From Streptomyces sp. NRRL F-5122 (GTDB lineage Bacteria; Actinomycetota; Actinomycetes; Streptomycetales; Streptomycetaceae), in assembly GCF_001507435.1 (NCBI RefSeq), contig NZ_LMWH01000242.1, forward strand, positions 1-64,000: DNA of 64,000 bases. Reading direction: 5' to 3'. Both the position numbers and the translations under genes were made by a program. Positions within the stretch are counted from its first letter, which is position 1, and each line of letters starts with the position of its first letter. Shown piece by piece: positions 1 to 9,550 of this stretch. The notes beneath the pieces are model-generated. The model ran no database searches. It was not told where the DNA came from and saw nothing but the letters and a program-made list of their open reading frames with translations.

Positions 1-2
1 GC

Positions 3-86
3 CGCTACGAACGCAAATCCGAGCACTTCCTGGCCTTCACCAGCATCGCCTGCACCCTCATCTGCTACCGCAGACTCACCAAATGA
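3..86 (+). pseudogene. IS5-family transposase, C-terminal tail (runs off window start)
   Basis: Only the last 27 codons are visible, ending at TGA 84-86. The tail, with RYERKSEHF followed by ACTLICYRRL, matches the C-terminal signature of IS5-family DDE transposases common in Streptomyces. The gene enters from outside the window, so whether it is intact cannot be judged. It points towards a second IS5-like tail on the opposite strand (119-245), so two elements or halves meet tail to tail here. Confidence 0.65.
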
Positions 87-118
87 GATGACGTCTTAGG
101 GCGCGTATCGGGTCGTGA

Positions 119-245
119 TCAATGAGTGGTCTGTGTGAGGTCCTTGATCCAGATCATTGCTGCGCGCAGGTGGAGGCTGGCGAGGTAGCTGCCAGGGGTC
201 TTGCCGTACCGGGTGGCGATGCCGCGCCTGCCTTGAGCTTGTTGA
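119..245 (-). pseudogene. IS5-family transposase, C-terminal relic
   Basis: Minus-strand translation gives RRGIATRYGKTPGSYLASLH and then a hydrophobic tail, the classic end of an IS5-family transposase. Immediately upstream the matching block LINKLK lies in a different frame, so a small indel near 220-235 separates the two parts. Nothing recognisable as transposase lies further upstream before the LysR gene. It is a short dead fragment. Confidence 0.6.
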
Positions 246-443
246 TCAGGCGGGGCCACCGGCGATCCGGTGACCGCGCCGACGAACGTCGCGAGGTGCC
301 CGGCCGCTACCTCTCCGGCGCGGCGGCATCCGACGGTCTCGACGGGGCGTCGGCCGTTTCCGCCCCGGAACCCGCTGTAACGGGGCCGAATGCCGGATGT
401 GTCGGCCGGAACCCGCCATGGGAATTTCTCGCCTTCCACCCCG

Positions 444-1382
444 TCAGCGTCTCGGTTGATCCTCAAAGGGCTCCCGCAATGCCCGGACAATGATTTCGTG
501 CGTTTCCACCCTGTCATTCCTGGTGACCGCAAGAATGCTCCGTCCGAGCCAGTTCGGGTCGTCCACGCGTACCAGGGCGATGTTCTCCGGGACGACCGGG
601 GCGAGGATGTCTGGAATGACGCAGATTCCGAGACCGGCGGCGACGAGTCCAAAGCGGCTGTGCCAGGTCCGCGTACGGAAGGCGATGAGCGGATCGGTCA
701 GCGTGGGCCAGGCGCCGAACTGTGGTTCGTCACGGGCACCCTTGCCCACGATCCATGACGCGTGGGCGAGTTCACGCACCGGGACGGTGCCTTCCATCGC
801 GGCGAGAGGGTGCCCGCGTGGCACGCCCACCGTCAGCTCGCCGCCCGGCAGCGGGGCGATCCGCAACCCCTCCAGGGCCGGCTGCGGCAGGCCGGGCCCG
901 GAGGCCACGACCGCGACGTCCAGCCGCTTGCTGATGATCTGGTGCACGAGCTGCGGCGAGGACGCCTCGGTGAGCGCGAATGTCAGCCTGGGCTGCTGCT
1001 CCAGTGCCCTGGCCAGCGCGAAGGGGAGCAGAGCGGCGTTCGCAGCGGGGAAGGCCCCCACCCGGACCCGCACCTCGGGTCCGTAGGTCAGCTCGTCGAG
1101 CCGTTCGTCCAGCTGGTCAAGGCCGGCGAGGGTCTCGGTGGCGAATCGGGCGACGAGCTCCCCCGCGCGCGTCGTCCTGACGCCGCGCGCGCCGCGTACG
1201 AAGAGGGGCTGCCCCGCGGCTTTCTCGGCGGCCGAGACCTGGCGGGAGATGGCGGGCTGGGAGTAGCCGAGGGTGCGCGCCGCGCGGCTCAGGGAGCCGT
1301 GCGCGGCCACCGCGCGCACGACGCGGAGAGCGTTGATGCTGAGTTCGGGCACGGCACCATCGTAGCCGTCCGAGCCATGCAC
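444..1382 (-). CDS. LysR-family transcriptional regulator
   Basis: A 312-residue protein of normal LysR length. The N-terminus holds the winged helix-turn-helix (INALRVVRAVAAHGSLSRAA, then GYSQPAISRQVSAAEKAAG), and the rest is the periplasmic-binding-like effector domain. A GTG about ten codons in (near 1352) gives the more usual N-terminus and may be the true start. It is divergent from the SnoaL-like gene at 1495, the usual arrangement for a LysR regulator and its target, so it probably controls that gene and itself from the shared intergenic DNA (inference). The effector is unknown. Confidence 0.85.
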   Translation of the reverse strand: MHGSDGYDGAVPELSINALRVVRAVAAHGSLSRAARTLGYSQPAISRQVSAAEKAAGQPLFVRGARGVRTTRAGELVARFATETLAGLDQLDERLDELTYGPEVRVRVGAFPAANAALLPFALARALEQQPRLTFALTEASSPQLVHQIISKRLDVAVVASGPGLPQPALEGLRIAPLPGGELTVGVPRGHPLAAMEGTVPVRELAHASWIVGKGARDEPQFGAWPTLTDPLIAFRTRTWHSRFGLVAAGLGICVIPDILAPVVPENIALVRVDDPNWLGRSILAVTRNDRVETHEIIVRALREPFEDQPRR

Positions 1383-1494
1383 AGTCGTTATGGGAGCGGG
1401 CCGATAATTGCATGTTACGCAGGGCCAAAAAGGAGTTTTCAGGGTCTAGTGTCGAAAGCGGCGGCAACGCCAATACCCCCGAAAGGATTTTCTA

Positions 1495-1959
1495 GTGAGC
1501 GAGTTCATTTCCCCTGACGACACCCGTTACGACGAGCGGGCGCGCGCCCTGGTGCGGATCGGCCGCGAGGCGATCGCCGTGGCTGACGACGAGAAGCTGG
1601 ACGCCTACTTCGCGGATGACTTCGTTTTCCACGGGCCCGACGGCGACATGACGTACGCGCAGCTCCGTTCCTTCTTCGCGGCCATGCGTGCCGCGTTCGA
1701 GGGATTCGCGTGCGAGCGGCGCACCATTGTCAGCGAGGGTGAGTACATCGGTTCGCGTACCTGTATGTCGGGGCGTTTCACCGCGCCCTTCGAGGCGTCC
1801 CCGATCGACACGATCGCGCCGAACGGGCAGCCGATGCGACTCGAACTAATCAACGTCTTCCGCTACCACGAGAACGGCCAGTTGGCCGAGGAGTGGGTCC
1901 AGTACGACAACGTCGGCTTCCTGCGTCAGCTCGGCGTCGACCTCACCGAGGGGCACTGA
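1495..1959 (+). CDS. SnoaL/NTF2-like fold protein
   Basis: A 154-residue cytoplasmic protein with the NTF2/SnoaL cone-fold pattern: an N-terminal helix, YFADDFVFHGPDG near residue 45, an FFAAMRAAF helix and a C-terminal sheet ending EEWVQYDNVGFLRQLG. Polyketide-cyclase-like SnoaL proteins and ester-cyclase-like hydrolases share this shape, and the reaction cannot be read from sequence. The GTG start at 1495 is supported by GAAAGG about 10 bases upstream. It is divergent from the LysR gene at 444-1382 and is its likely target. No polyketide genes lie nearby, so a biosynthetic role is not supported. Confidence 0.75.
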   Translation: MSEFISPDDTRYDERARALVRIGREAIAVADDEKLDAYFADDFVFHGPDGDMTYAQLRSFFAAMRAAFEGFACERRTIVSEGEYIGSRTCMSGRFTAPFEASPIDTIAPNGQPMRLELINVFRYHENGQLAEEWVQYDNVGFLRQLGVDLTEGH

Positions 1960-2084
1960 CGGACACTCCGGCGGCCGTCCCGCCGCCCGGGTACCTTCAA
2001 GGGGTGTCTCCGCGGAAAGATCGGGAAGGCACCCTGGGTGACCTAGGGTAGCCCTAGACCGACGTAACGGTATGACTCAGTTGG

Positions 2085-2440
2085 TCATGTGGCGGTGTGC
2101 ATTAGAGCAGGAAAGCGGCTTGATCGGCGGTCGGCCGTGCATGGGGTGTTGATCCAGTCGGCGACGCCGACGTCGCCGCACGCCGGTGCGGTGTGAGCAT
2201 GTTTCGGGGCGGGTTTCTTCAGCCCGCGGTAGCGGGATCGGTCCAGGCCGTGGGCCCGGACGTTCTGCGAGAGAGCGGCCTCGATGCCCACGGATCGCCT
2301 TGCAACGCTGCCACTCTGCGGTGGTCTGGTCGAGTCCGTTGTGCATCTCATCTCGTGAACCGACAGCGACACCGCGCCGGTCCTGTGCCGCCGCTGTATA
2401 CCCTTCCGATCGGGCACCGCTGGGATTGAACGCCGGGGGT
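2085..2440 (-). pseudogene. IS1182-family transposase, degenerate C-terminal part
   Basis: Minus-strand frames carry pieces of the IS1182 transposase C-terminus: GIEAALSQNVRAHGLDRSRY followed by ADWIN. In other frames upstream lie MHNGLDQTTAEWQ and a cysteine-containing block. The pieces alternate between frames, so several indels have destroyed the gene. No flanking inverted repeats were identified. Confidence 0.6.
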
Positions 2441-2786
2441 TACCCTGCTCGGCGACACCGCCCACCGCACGCCCCCGAACGGCGATGGCGCGAAGCTGGC
2501 CATGTTGGACGGTGCACAGCTCCAATGACGGGGCCTGACCGCGGCCAGGCGGGGTGCCTGTCGGCTGCCGTCGCCCCACTGGGTTACGGACGGAAGCGCC
2601 ATCGACCCTCGATGACTATATCGACCTCACCGCCGATGATCAGAAGCAGGTCGGTGCAGGTCAGCACTGCATTGTGCTCATGCGGCAAACCCGCATCCAC
2701 ATGTGCGGCAGCTGCGCAGTATGGCTCGCGGGCAGGCCGCGTGAGGGTGGGCATTTCCCGCTTGGTGTGCACGGGCTATTACCGAT

Positions 2787-4429
2787 GTGTCCCCAGTGAC
2801 GGCGACGGATGCTCGGAGACAGGCACGCTCCTCGCCCCTCCGAGGTGATCACATGAATTCCTCCCTTCCTGCCGTCACCGGGGTCGACGGTCCGTCCTCC
2901 GTGGACGCCTTCCGGGCCACCAAGCAACTGGTGGACTCCGCAGTGCCCGCCGTGGCCGACATCGCTGTCGTCGAGGTCTCGGACAGCACCCTCTGCGAGC
3001 ACACCGCCTTGTCCGAAGCATGCGACGGGATCGGCTTCCGCCGCGCAGCCTTCCGCGGCGTACGCAACCCGGGGTGCGCCTACCGGATCGGTGAAGCCTG
3101 CCGTATCCCTTCCGGCACGCCCTACAGGCGCAGCCTCAGGGACATGCGGCCGCGCATCGTCTCCCCAATTCCCGCGCACGCCCGGTGGCTGGCACATGAC
3201 CCGGTCCGCGCTGCGGTGATGCGCAAGAACGACGTGCACTCACTGATGGTGGTGCCGCTCACTGCGAACCACGTCGTTCTGGGACTCGTCGCCTTCTACC
3301 GGCGCAGAGGGTCCTCACCGTTCCGGCAGGCCGACCTGCGGGCAGCGGCAAGGCTTGCGCAACAGGCAGCCCAGGTCCTCGATGCGATACGCCGCGAGCT
3401 GCAAGAGCAGGGGATGGGACGCCGATTCCAGCACGCTCTGCTGCCGCAGCCACCCCACCTGACCGCCATCGAAGAAGTCAACGGTCATGTGCCGGAGAAC
3501 GGCCCTCCCGGCGGATGGTTCGACGTCATCCGTTTGCCCAGCGCCCGAGTGGGGCTGGTGGCGGGATTCTGCAGCGGTAGCGGCATCACCGCGGCAGCCG
3601 CCATGAGTCAGCAGAAGGCGCAGATCAGGGCATTCGCGGTACAAGACATCGACCCCGGTGAGGTCCTGAACCGCAGCTTTGAACTGCCCACTCACGAGCC
3701 CGACGCCCAGGGTCCACCCTCAGCAGCGGGGCACTGCGTGTACGCGGTCTACGACCCGGTGACCCGCCGCTGCACCGCAGCCCACACGGGCCTGGCCCGG
3801 TAGTCGACGCCGATGGTGCGCAATCCGTTACTACCTCCACCCAAGCGCCTATCGGCTCCGAGCCGTGCGACGTCGCCGAATTCGACGTTCCTCCAGGCAG
3901 TCTTCTGGCCCTGAGCTGTGCCGGTCCCCAGGAACAGCACCAGAGCGCGCCAGGCGACCAGGTACGAGCGGACCCGGGCGTGGGCTCGCACCACCCGGCA
4001 CCAAGGACGACGTCGGCGGTCATGCTCACTGCTCGAACACGAGCCGCCACGCCCACGAACATTGCCACGTGGAACCTGCCCAACGAACCCTCCGCAGTGG
4101 CCGATGCCCGTGCCCGAACAGCCACCCAGCTGACGTCCTGGGGGCTCCCGGACCTGTCCTTCACCGCCAGCCTGGTGGTGAGCGAGCTGGTCACGAATGC
4201 GATCCGCTACTCCACCGGGCCGATCCAGCTGCGCCTGATCCGCGACCACGCCTTGATCTGCGAGGTGTCGGACACCAACCGTGCGGCACCCCACGCCCGC
4301 GAACCGGCGCCGAGCGAACAAAGCGGCCGGGGCCTGAGTATCGTCGCCCACCTCACTCAGGGCTACGGCACCAGATACACGGCGTCCGGCAAGATCGTCT
4401 GGACAGAGCTGAATCTCTGCGGTTGCTAA
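2787..4429 (+). pseudogene. GAF-SpoIIE phosphatase-HATPase sensor protein, frameshifted
   Basis: The first part (to the stop at 3801-3803) has a GAF-like region (about residues 40-190), then a PP2C/SpoIIE-type phosphatase region with GRRFQHALLPQPP and GGWFDVIRL. The phosphatase core stops after AHTG. A different frame continues from about 3791 without a stop to 4429. It contains a DVPPGSLLAL block and then an RsbW-like HATPase: ATWNLPNEPSAVADARA, SELVTNAIRYS, then GRGLSIVAHLTQGYGTRYTA. Intact relatives are single GAF-SpoIIE-HATPase proteins that regulate anti-sigma systems, so one indel near 3790 has split this one. The phosphatase C-terminus also looks shortened. A start at ATG 2853 (MNSSLPAV) is a good alternative to 2787. 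The HATPase half could still be made from ATG 3980. Confidence 0.7.
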
Positions 4430-4773
4430 CGGTGAATGCTCCTACAGCCCCTCGAGGGTCACGTCCGCGTGGGTGATCCAGGCTTGAGGTTATGGGCGAG
4501 TTCAGTGGGCAGGGCGGTGTCGTCGGCTTCCGATTTCGGTCGAGACTCCCAGCCTGGTCAAAAACGCCCTGGACGCTCATCAGCGGTCCGGGACCGCAGA
4601 CGACGCAGTGGAGCACGCCGTCTCCATCAAGCAGGCTGTCCCGGCCGGTCAGGACATGGGCGACCCACCGCCGGTCGGGATGGTCATTCTCCAGCCGAGT
4701 CAGCTCATCGCCGAAGACGATCACGCCGACTGAGCGAGCAGGCCGCACCGAACCCGCCCATTTCCAAGCCAAC
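4430..4773. other. Stretch without a recognised gene
   Basis: An open frame on the minus strand crosses this region but resembles no family I recognise. It may be decayed coding sequence linked to the aldo-keto reductase relic next to it. Confidence 0.4.
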
Positions 4774-5060
4774 TCAAAGATTTCCACGGGGCACTTCGGA
4801 GAGGTCGAGTTCGGTCAACTCCGCTTCGGTAAGCGTCAGATCGGCCGTTGCGGGCTTGTCGCCGATGGTTGCCGGATGAGGCGACCCGGGATTGGGACGA
4901 CGACGGGTGCCGTGGCCAACTCCCAGACCAGACGTACCTGTTGTGGGCTGATCCCCGCGCCCCCGGGCGATACGCGCGAACGCGGCGTCCGATGAGCCCA
5001 GTTCCGCCACGTGAGAGGTATCGCCCAGCAGGCTGCACGGCGGAAAGCTGATTCCCAGCT
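4774..5060 (-). pseudogene. Aldo/keto reductase, C-terminal relic
   Basis: One minus-strand frame gives ISPQQVRLVWELA followed by VVPIPG, the conserved C-terminal segment of aldo/keto reductases. After a frame change near 4885 another frame gives ATADLTLTEAELTELDLSEV, the next conserved block, and then a stop at 4774. The N-terminal TIM barrel is missing. The relic sits just upstream of the rhamnosidase gene and is not expected to be functional. Confidence 0.6.
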
Positions 5061-5163
5061 GCGATTGGAGCGGCGAGGCCCTTTGTGAGCCCTGTGCCTC
5101 GAACCCATGCAGCATGTGTTGACGGTCCCGAGCAACTCTCATAGATTCACCCCGCACCAATGA

Positions 5164-5179
5164 ATTGAAACGTTTCAAT
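5164..5179. promoter_or_regulatory. Palindromic operator upstream of the first rhamnosidase gene
   Basis: ATTGAAACGTTTCAAT is a perfect 16-bp palindrome 100 bases before the rhamnosidase start. AT-rich perfect palindromes with a central CG are typical of LacI/GalR-type sugar repressor sites. A closely similar half-site pair lies before the second rhamnosidase gene at 49501-49514. The regulator is not evident in this window. Confidence 0.7.
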
Positions 5180-5279
5180 CCCGAGTGCTGTCGCCTCAGC
5201 GCTCCAGCTCCTCCTGCCCGGATGCACCGCTCAGCCCGAGTCGTCCTGCTTCGCTTGCCGTCTGTGAAGGAGCACCTCG

Positions 5280-8200
5280 TTGTCCAGTCCAACGACGTCC
5301 CCCGATCCCCACTCGACCGCCTCTCACGACCAACTCCCCCTGAGCCGCCGCCATTTCCTGGGCGTGGGGTCGGCGCTGACCGTGGGAGCCATTGCCGCAG
5401 GAACGGTCGGCGCAGTCTCCGGCCGCGCATTGGCCGCCGCCGGCACGGCACGGTCCGAGCCCGTCGATCTGTCCCGTGCCCACTGGATCTGGTACCCGGA
5501 AGGAAAGCCCGGCTCCGCCCCCGCCGGATACCGCTTCTTCCGCAAGAGGTTCACCGTCGGCGAGGGAGAGGTGACCGAAGCGCAACTCGTCGTCACAGGC
5601 GACGACACCGTCGACGTGTGGCTGAACGGGAAGCCAATCGCCGGATCCCCCCGCGTCGCCGGTGCCTGGCGCAACGCCCTGTACGTGGACCTGCGCTCCG
5701 CCGTGACGCCGGGCGTCAACACCCTCGCGCTGGCAAGCAGGAGCAAGGGCGGCCACGCCGGCGTCATCGGGCGGGTGCGCGTCCGTACCACCGAAGGGAC
5801 GACGGATCTCGTCACCGACGGCAGCTGGTCGGCGGGCAGGGACGCCCCCGCGGGCTGGGAGCGGCCCACCTTCGATGACGGAGGCTGGCCTGTCACGCGG
5901 GACCTCGGCGCCTATGGAATCGCCCCCTGGCGCTCCGGAGTCCGCGCCCCCGACCTCGTGGCCGCATCACCCCTGCACGTGTCCGGCTGCACCGTCGAGC
6001 ATCACATCCGTCCGATGGGGGTCGACGCCGCACGCCCACGGTTCGGCTGGAAGCTCGGCTCGACAGCCCTGCAGCAACGGCAGGCCGGCTACCGGATCCA
6101 GGTCTCGTCCACGCGTTCCGGCACCGGCGATGTGTGGGACAGCGGTCAGGTTCCGTCCGACCAGCAGATCGACATCGACTACGCCGGATCCCCTCTCGCA
6201 AGCCTGACACGCTATTTCTGGCGTGTACGCGTGTGGGACACCCAGGGCCGGGCCGGCGCATGGAGCACGCCGCAATCGTTCGAGACCGGGCTGATGGCGC
6301 CGGCAGAGGAGTGGCGTGCCAAGTTCATCGGCCAACCCCAGGGGCCGGACCTGTCAGGGGCCAACTGGATCTGGTATCCCGAGGGAGATCCGGCCGCCGG
6401 GCGCCCCGTGGAAACGCGCTACTTCAGGCGCACCTTCACGCTGACCGGGGCGCCCTCCGGCGCAACCCTGGCCGTCACCGGAGACGACACCGCGGACGTA
6501 TGGGTCAACGGAGTCCTGGTGAGCACCTCGCCCCGCGTGACCGATTCCTGGAAGAGCGCCGCCCTCGTCGACGTCACCACGCACCTCACGAGCGGCAGCA
6601 ACACCATCGCGATCGCGAGCCGCAACACGAGCGATTCGCCAACCGGAATGATCGCCAAGCTGACCATAGCCGCAGGCTCGACCATCGTCACCGATGCGTC
6701 GTGGAAGTCCTCCCAGAGCGCGCCGTCCGGCTGGAACGCCTCCGGTTTCGATGACAGTGCCTGGCCTGCGGCACTCGCGGTCGCAGCATACGGCGGCGGG
6801 CCGTGGGGATCCAACGTGCGGGTCGTCCAGCCGGCGCCGATCCTGCGTAAAAGCTTCACCGTGCGCAAGAGGGTGGCCTCCGCGCAGCTCCTGACCACCG
6901 CTCTGGGCATCCACGAGACTCGTCTCAACGGTGCGAAGGTCGGTGAAGACGTCCTGGCTCCCGGGTGGACCGACTACGCCAAGCGCCTCCAGTACAAGGT
7001 GTTCGACGTCACGGGACAGATCCGGCAGGGCACCAACGCTCTGGGTGCCTGGCTGGGCAACGGCTGGTACTTCGGCAGCCTGGGCTTCGCCGGGAGCCAG
7101 AAGTACGGCACCCAGCCGTGGTACTCCGCGCAGCTGCTCGTCACGTTCACCGACGGCACCACCCAACTCGTCACCACCGACGGTGGCTGGAAGGTCAACA
7201 CCGGCGCGATCAGAGCGGACGACCTGTACAACGGCGAGACCTTCGACGCGCGCCTGGACATCCATGGCTGGGACAGCGCCGGCTTCGACGACAGCGGATG
7301 GGCCGCCGCAACCGTCTACGGCGGTTCCGCCCCCCAACTGGTCGCCCAGGTCGACAACGGCGTCACCGTCCACCACGAGTTCCAGCCCGTGTCGGTCACT
7401 CAGCCGCAACCGGGCGTTTGGGTCTTTGACCTGGGCCAGAACTTCACCGGCTGGAACCGCATCGCGTTGCGTGGTCCCGCCGGCACCGAGGTCAGCATCC
7501 GCCACGGCGAAGTCCTCAACGCCGACGGCACGCTCTACACCACCAACCTGCGCGGCGCCCAAGCCACCGACCGGTTCATCCTCGCAGGCACGGGCAACAC
7601 CGAGACCTACGAACCCCGGTTCACCGTCCACGGATACCGCTACGTCGAACTCACCGGCCTGCCAGCCGACTTCACACCAGGCCGCAGCACTGTCAGCGGT
7701 CGCGCTGTGTGGACCGACACGCCACAGCCGGGCACGTTCAGCACCTCGGACGCACTGATCAACCAGCTGCAGCACAACATCGTCTGGGGCGAACGCAGCA
7801 ACATGCTCTCCATCCCGACCGACTGCCCCCAGCGCGACGAGCGCCTCGGCTGGACGGGCGACATCGCTGCCTTCTGCGCCACGTCCACATTCAACCTCGA
7901 CACCCAAACCTTCCTCGCCAAATTCGTCGACGACCTGACCGACGCCCAGCAGCCCAACGGCGCATTCACCGACGTCGCCCCCGCAGTGATCAGCGGTGCC
8001 GGTACAGCCGGCTGGGGAGACGCGGGCACGATCATCCCGTATACGCTGTGGCAGCGATTCGGGGACCTCAAAGTCGTCGACCAGCACTTCGCGTCGATGG
8101 CGAAATGGGTCGACTATCTCCGCAGCACCGCCGGCAGCGACCTGATCCGCAACCAGCAGACTTTCGGCGACTGGCTGAACGTCAACGACAACACAGCGCA

Positions 8201-9029
8201 GGACCTCATCTGCACGGCCTACTTTGCATGGTCGGCGCGGCTGGTCTCGCGCATGGCTGCGGCCACCGGCCGCGTGGCCGAGGCCACGTCGTACGGCCGG
8301 CTCGCCGACCAGGTCGCGGCCGCCTTCACTGCGAGGTTCGTCACGGACGACGGCACCGTCAGCGGCAACACCCAGACCGGTTATGTGCTGGCCCTGGCCT
8401 TCGAGCTGCTGCCCACCGAGCTGGTCCGGTCCGCGGCGGACAAACTGGCTGCCAAGGTCGCCGCGACGGACGGGCACCTCAGCGTGGGGTTCCTCGGCGT
8501 GGAGAACCTCCTGCCCGTGCTGGCGGACCACGGGCACCTGGACACCGCCTACCAGATTCTGCAGCAACGCGGCTTCCCTGGCTGGGGTTACATGATCGAT
8601 CACGGGGCCACCACGATCTGGGAGCGCTGGGACGGCATCCGTACCGACGGTTCGTTCAACGACCCGGGGATGAACTCGTTCAACCACTACGGTCTCGGCT
8701 CGGTCGGAGACTTCCTTTACCGCCACGTCGGCGGGCTCGGCCCGGCAAGCCCCGGCTACGCTTCCCTGCGCATCGCACCGCAGCCCGGCGGCGGCCTCAC
8801 CTCAGCCGACAGTACGTACGAAACGCCCTACGGCACCGCAGTGAGCAGCTGGTCCACCTCCGACGGGCAACTGACACTGCACGTCACCGTCCCCGTCAGC
8901 ACCTATGCGGCGGTCATGCTGCCCACCTCGAAGCCACAGTCGGTCGTCGCACCCGCCCAGGCGATCCCGGCCGGACCAGCGGCCTACTACCTTCCGTCCG
9001 GAAAGTACACCTTCCGCGCGGCACGCTGA
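5280..9029 (+). CDS. Secreted alpha-L-rhamnosidase, GH78 (Tat-exported)
   Basis: A 1249-residue enzyme expected to release terminal L-rhamnose from plant or microbial glycans outside the cell. The TTG start is supported by AAGGAG about 8 bases upstream. The N-terminus is a twin-arginine signal (SRRHFLGVGSALTVG, about residues 22-52). Two copies of a CBM67-like beta-sandwich module follow or interleave, each opening with WIWYPEG (about residues 67 and 361). A Bac_rhamnosid_N fibronectin-like domain (about 229-340) lies between them. The catalytic (alpha/alpha)6 barrel carries TDCPQRDERLGWTGD near 847 with the family's acidic residues, and TIWERWDG near 1110 with the presumed general base. The 16-bp palindrome at 5164 suggests sugar-responsive repression. 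A hairpin follows at 9036-9071. A second GH78 gene lies at 49540. Confidence 0.92.
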   Translation: MSSPTTSPDPHSTASHDQLPLSRRHFLGVGSALTVGAIAAGTVGAVSGRALAAAGTARSEPVDLSRAHWIWYPEGKPGSAPAGYRFFRKRFTVGEGEVTEAQLVVTGDDTVDVWLNGKPIAGSPRVAGAWRNALYVDLRSAVTPGVNTLALASRSKGGHAGVIGRVRVRTTEGTTDLVTDGSWSAGRDAPAGWERPTFDDGGWPVTRDLGAYGIAPWRSGVRAPDLVAASPLHVSGCTVEHHIRPMGVDAARPRFGWKLGSTALQQRQAGYRIQVSSTRSGTGDVWDSGQVPSDQQIDIDYAGSPLASLTRYFWRVRVWDTQGRAGAWSTPQSFETGLMAPAEEWRAKFIGQPQGPDLSGANWIWYPEGDPAAGRPVETRYFRRTFTLTGAPSGATLAVTGDDTADVWVNGVLVSTSPRVTDSWKSAALVDVTTHLTSGSNTIAIASRNTSDSPTGMIAKLTIAAGSTIVTDASWKSSQSAPSGWNASGFDDSAWPAALAVAAYGGGPWGSNVRVVQPAPILRKSFTVRKRVASAQLLTTALGIHETRLNGAKVGEDVLAPGWTDYAKRLQYKVFDVTGQIRQGTNALGAWLGNGWYFGSLGFAGSQKYGTQPWYSAQLLVTFTDGTTQLVTTDGGWKVNTGAIRADDLYNGETFDARLDIHGWDSAGFDDSGWAAATVYGGSAPQLVAQVDNGVTVHHEFQPVSVTQPQPGVWVFDLGQNFTGWNRIALRGPAGTEVSIRHGEVLNADGTLYTTNLRGAQATDRFILAGTGNTETYEPRFTVHGYRYVELTGLPADFTPGRSTVSGRAVWTDTPQPGTFSTSDALINQLQHNIVWGERSNMLSIPTDCPQRDERLGWTGDIAAFCATSTFNLDTQTFLAKFVDDLTDAQQPNGAFTDVAPAVISGAGTAGWGDAGTIIPYTLWQRFGDLKVVDQHFASMAKWVDYLRSTAGSDLIRNQQTFGDWLNVNDNTAQDLICTAYFAWSARLVSRMAAATGRVAEATSYGRLADQVAAAFTARFVTDDGTVSGNTQTGYVLALAFELLPTELVRSAADKLAAKVAATDGHLSVGFLGVENLLPVLADHGHLDTAYQILQQRGFPGWGYMIDHGATTIWERWDGIRTDGSFNDPGMNSFNHYGLGSVGDFLYRHVGGLGPASPGYASLRIAPQPGGGLTSADSTYETPYGTAVSSWSTSDGQLTLHVTVPVSTYAAVMLPTSKPQSVVAPAQAIPAGPAAYYLPSGKYTFRAAR

Positions 9030-9035
9030 CCGTGA

Positions 9036-9071
9036 CCGGGCGGAGACGGGCCACCACACGCCTCCGCCCGG
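9036..9071 (+). terminator. Hairpin after the rhamnosidase gene
   Basis: A perfect 10-bp stem (CCGGGCGGAG / CTCCGCCCGG) with a 16-base loop starts 7 bases after the rhamnosidase stop codon. There is no U tract, as is usual for streptomycete terminators. Confidence 0.6.
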
Positions 9072-9550
9072 ATCCCGACCGCCCGACATGCAGGCGTCCA
9101 CCAGCCTGGGTAACTTGCGAGCCGCCCGGAAGGTCAGACCCTCTCCGGACGGCACCATCTCACGCGACATGCCCTGGAGCTGTGGTTGAGGCGTTCTCCG
9201 GGGTACGGGGGCCGTTCGGTTCAAAGCATCAGGGGTCCTAATGGTCTTCGGCGATGCTCGGCGAGCCGGCCTGGTCGGCGACGGGCTGGGCCTACTCGCG
9301 CTGTTCTCGCTCATTGCCGGTGCCATGGCGGCCTACGGCGTCAAGAAGGGCTGGCACGCACGACTTCACATGGCTCGTCCCTTGGCGGAGGCGGCTCGGT
9401 CGGCACCGGCATCCGGGCGAACCGGCGAATGCCCTGCTCAGGGGGCGCAGAGGTGGGGACAACCCCCGGGATGGTGGGGGGCTCGGCCCCCAGGAGGCCT
9501 ACGGCTGACAGGCTGGTGGCGGTGGGAGGGCCGTAGCCAGACTCGCCTGC
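9072..9550. other. Stretch without a firm gene
   Basis: An ATG at 9241 opens a frame with a short hydrophobic segment (LGLLALFSLIAGAMAAYGV), but the frame then runs into the desaturase gene without sensible coding character. It may be a fragment of a small membrane protein. The stretch also carries the desaturase promoter region. Confidence 0.35.

Noticed and set aside
6354..8726. 790-codon open frame antisense to the rhamnosidase gene
   Set aside because: It mirrors the codon bias of the sense gene, shows no family motifs and lacks a ribosome binding site.
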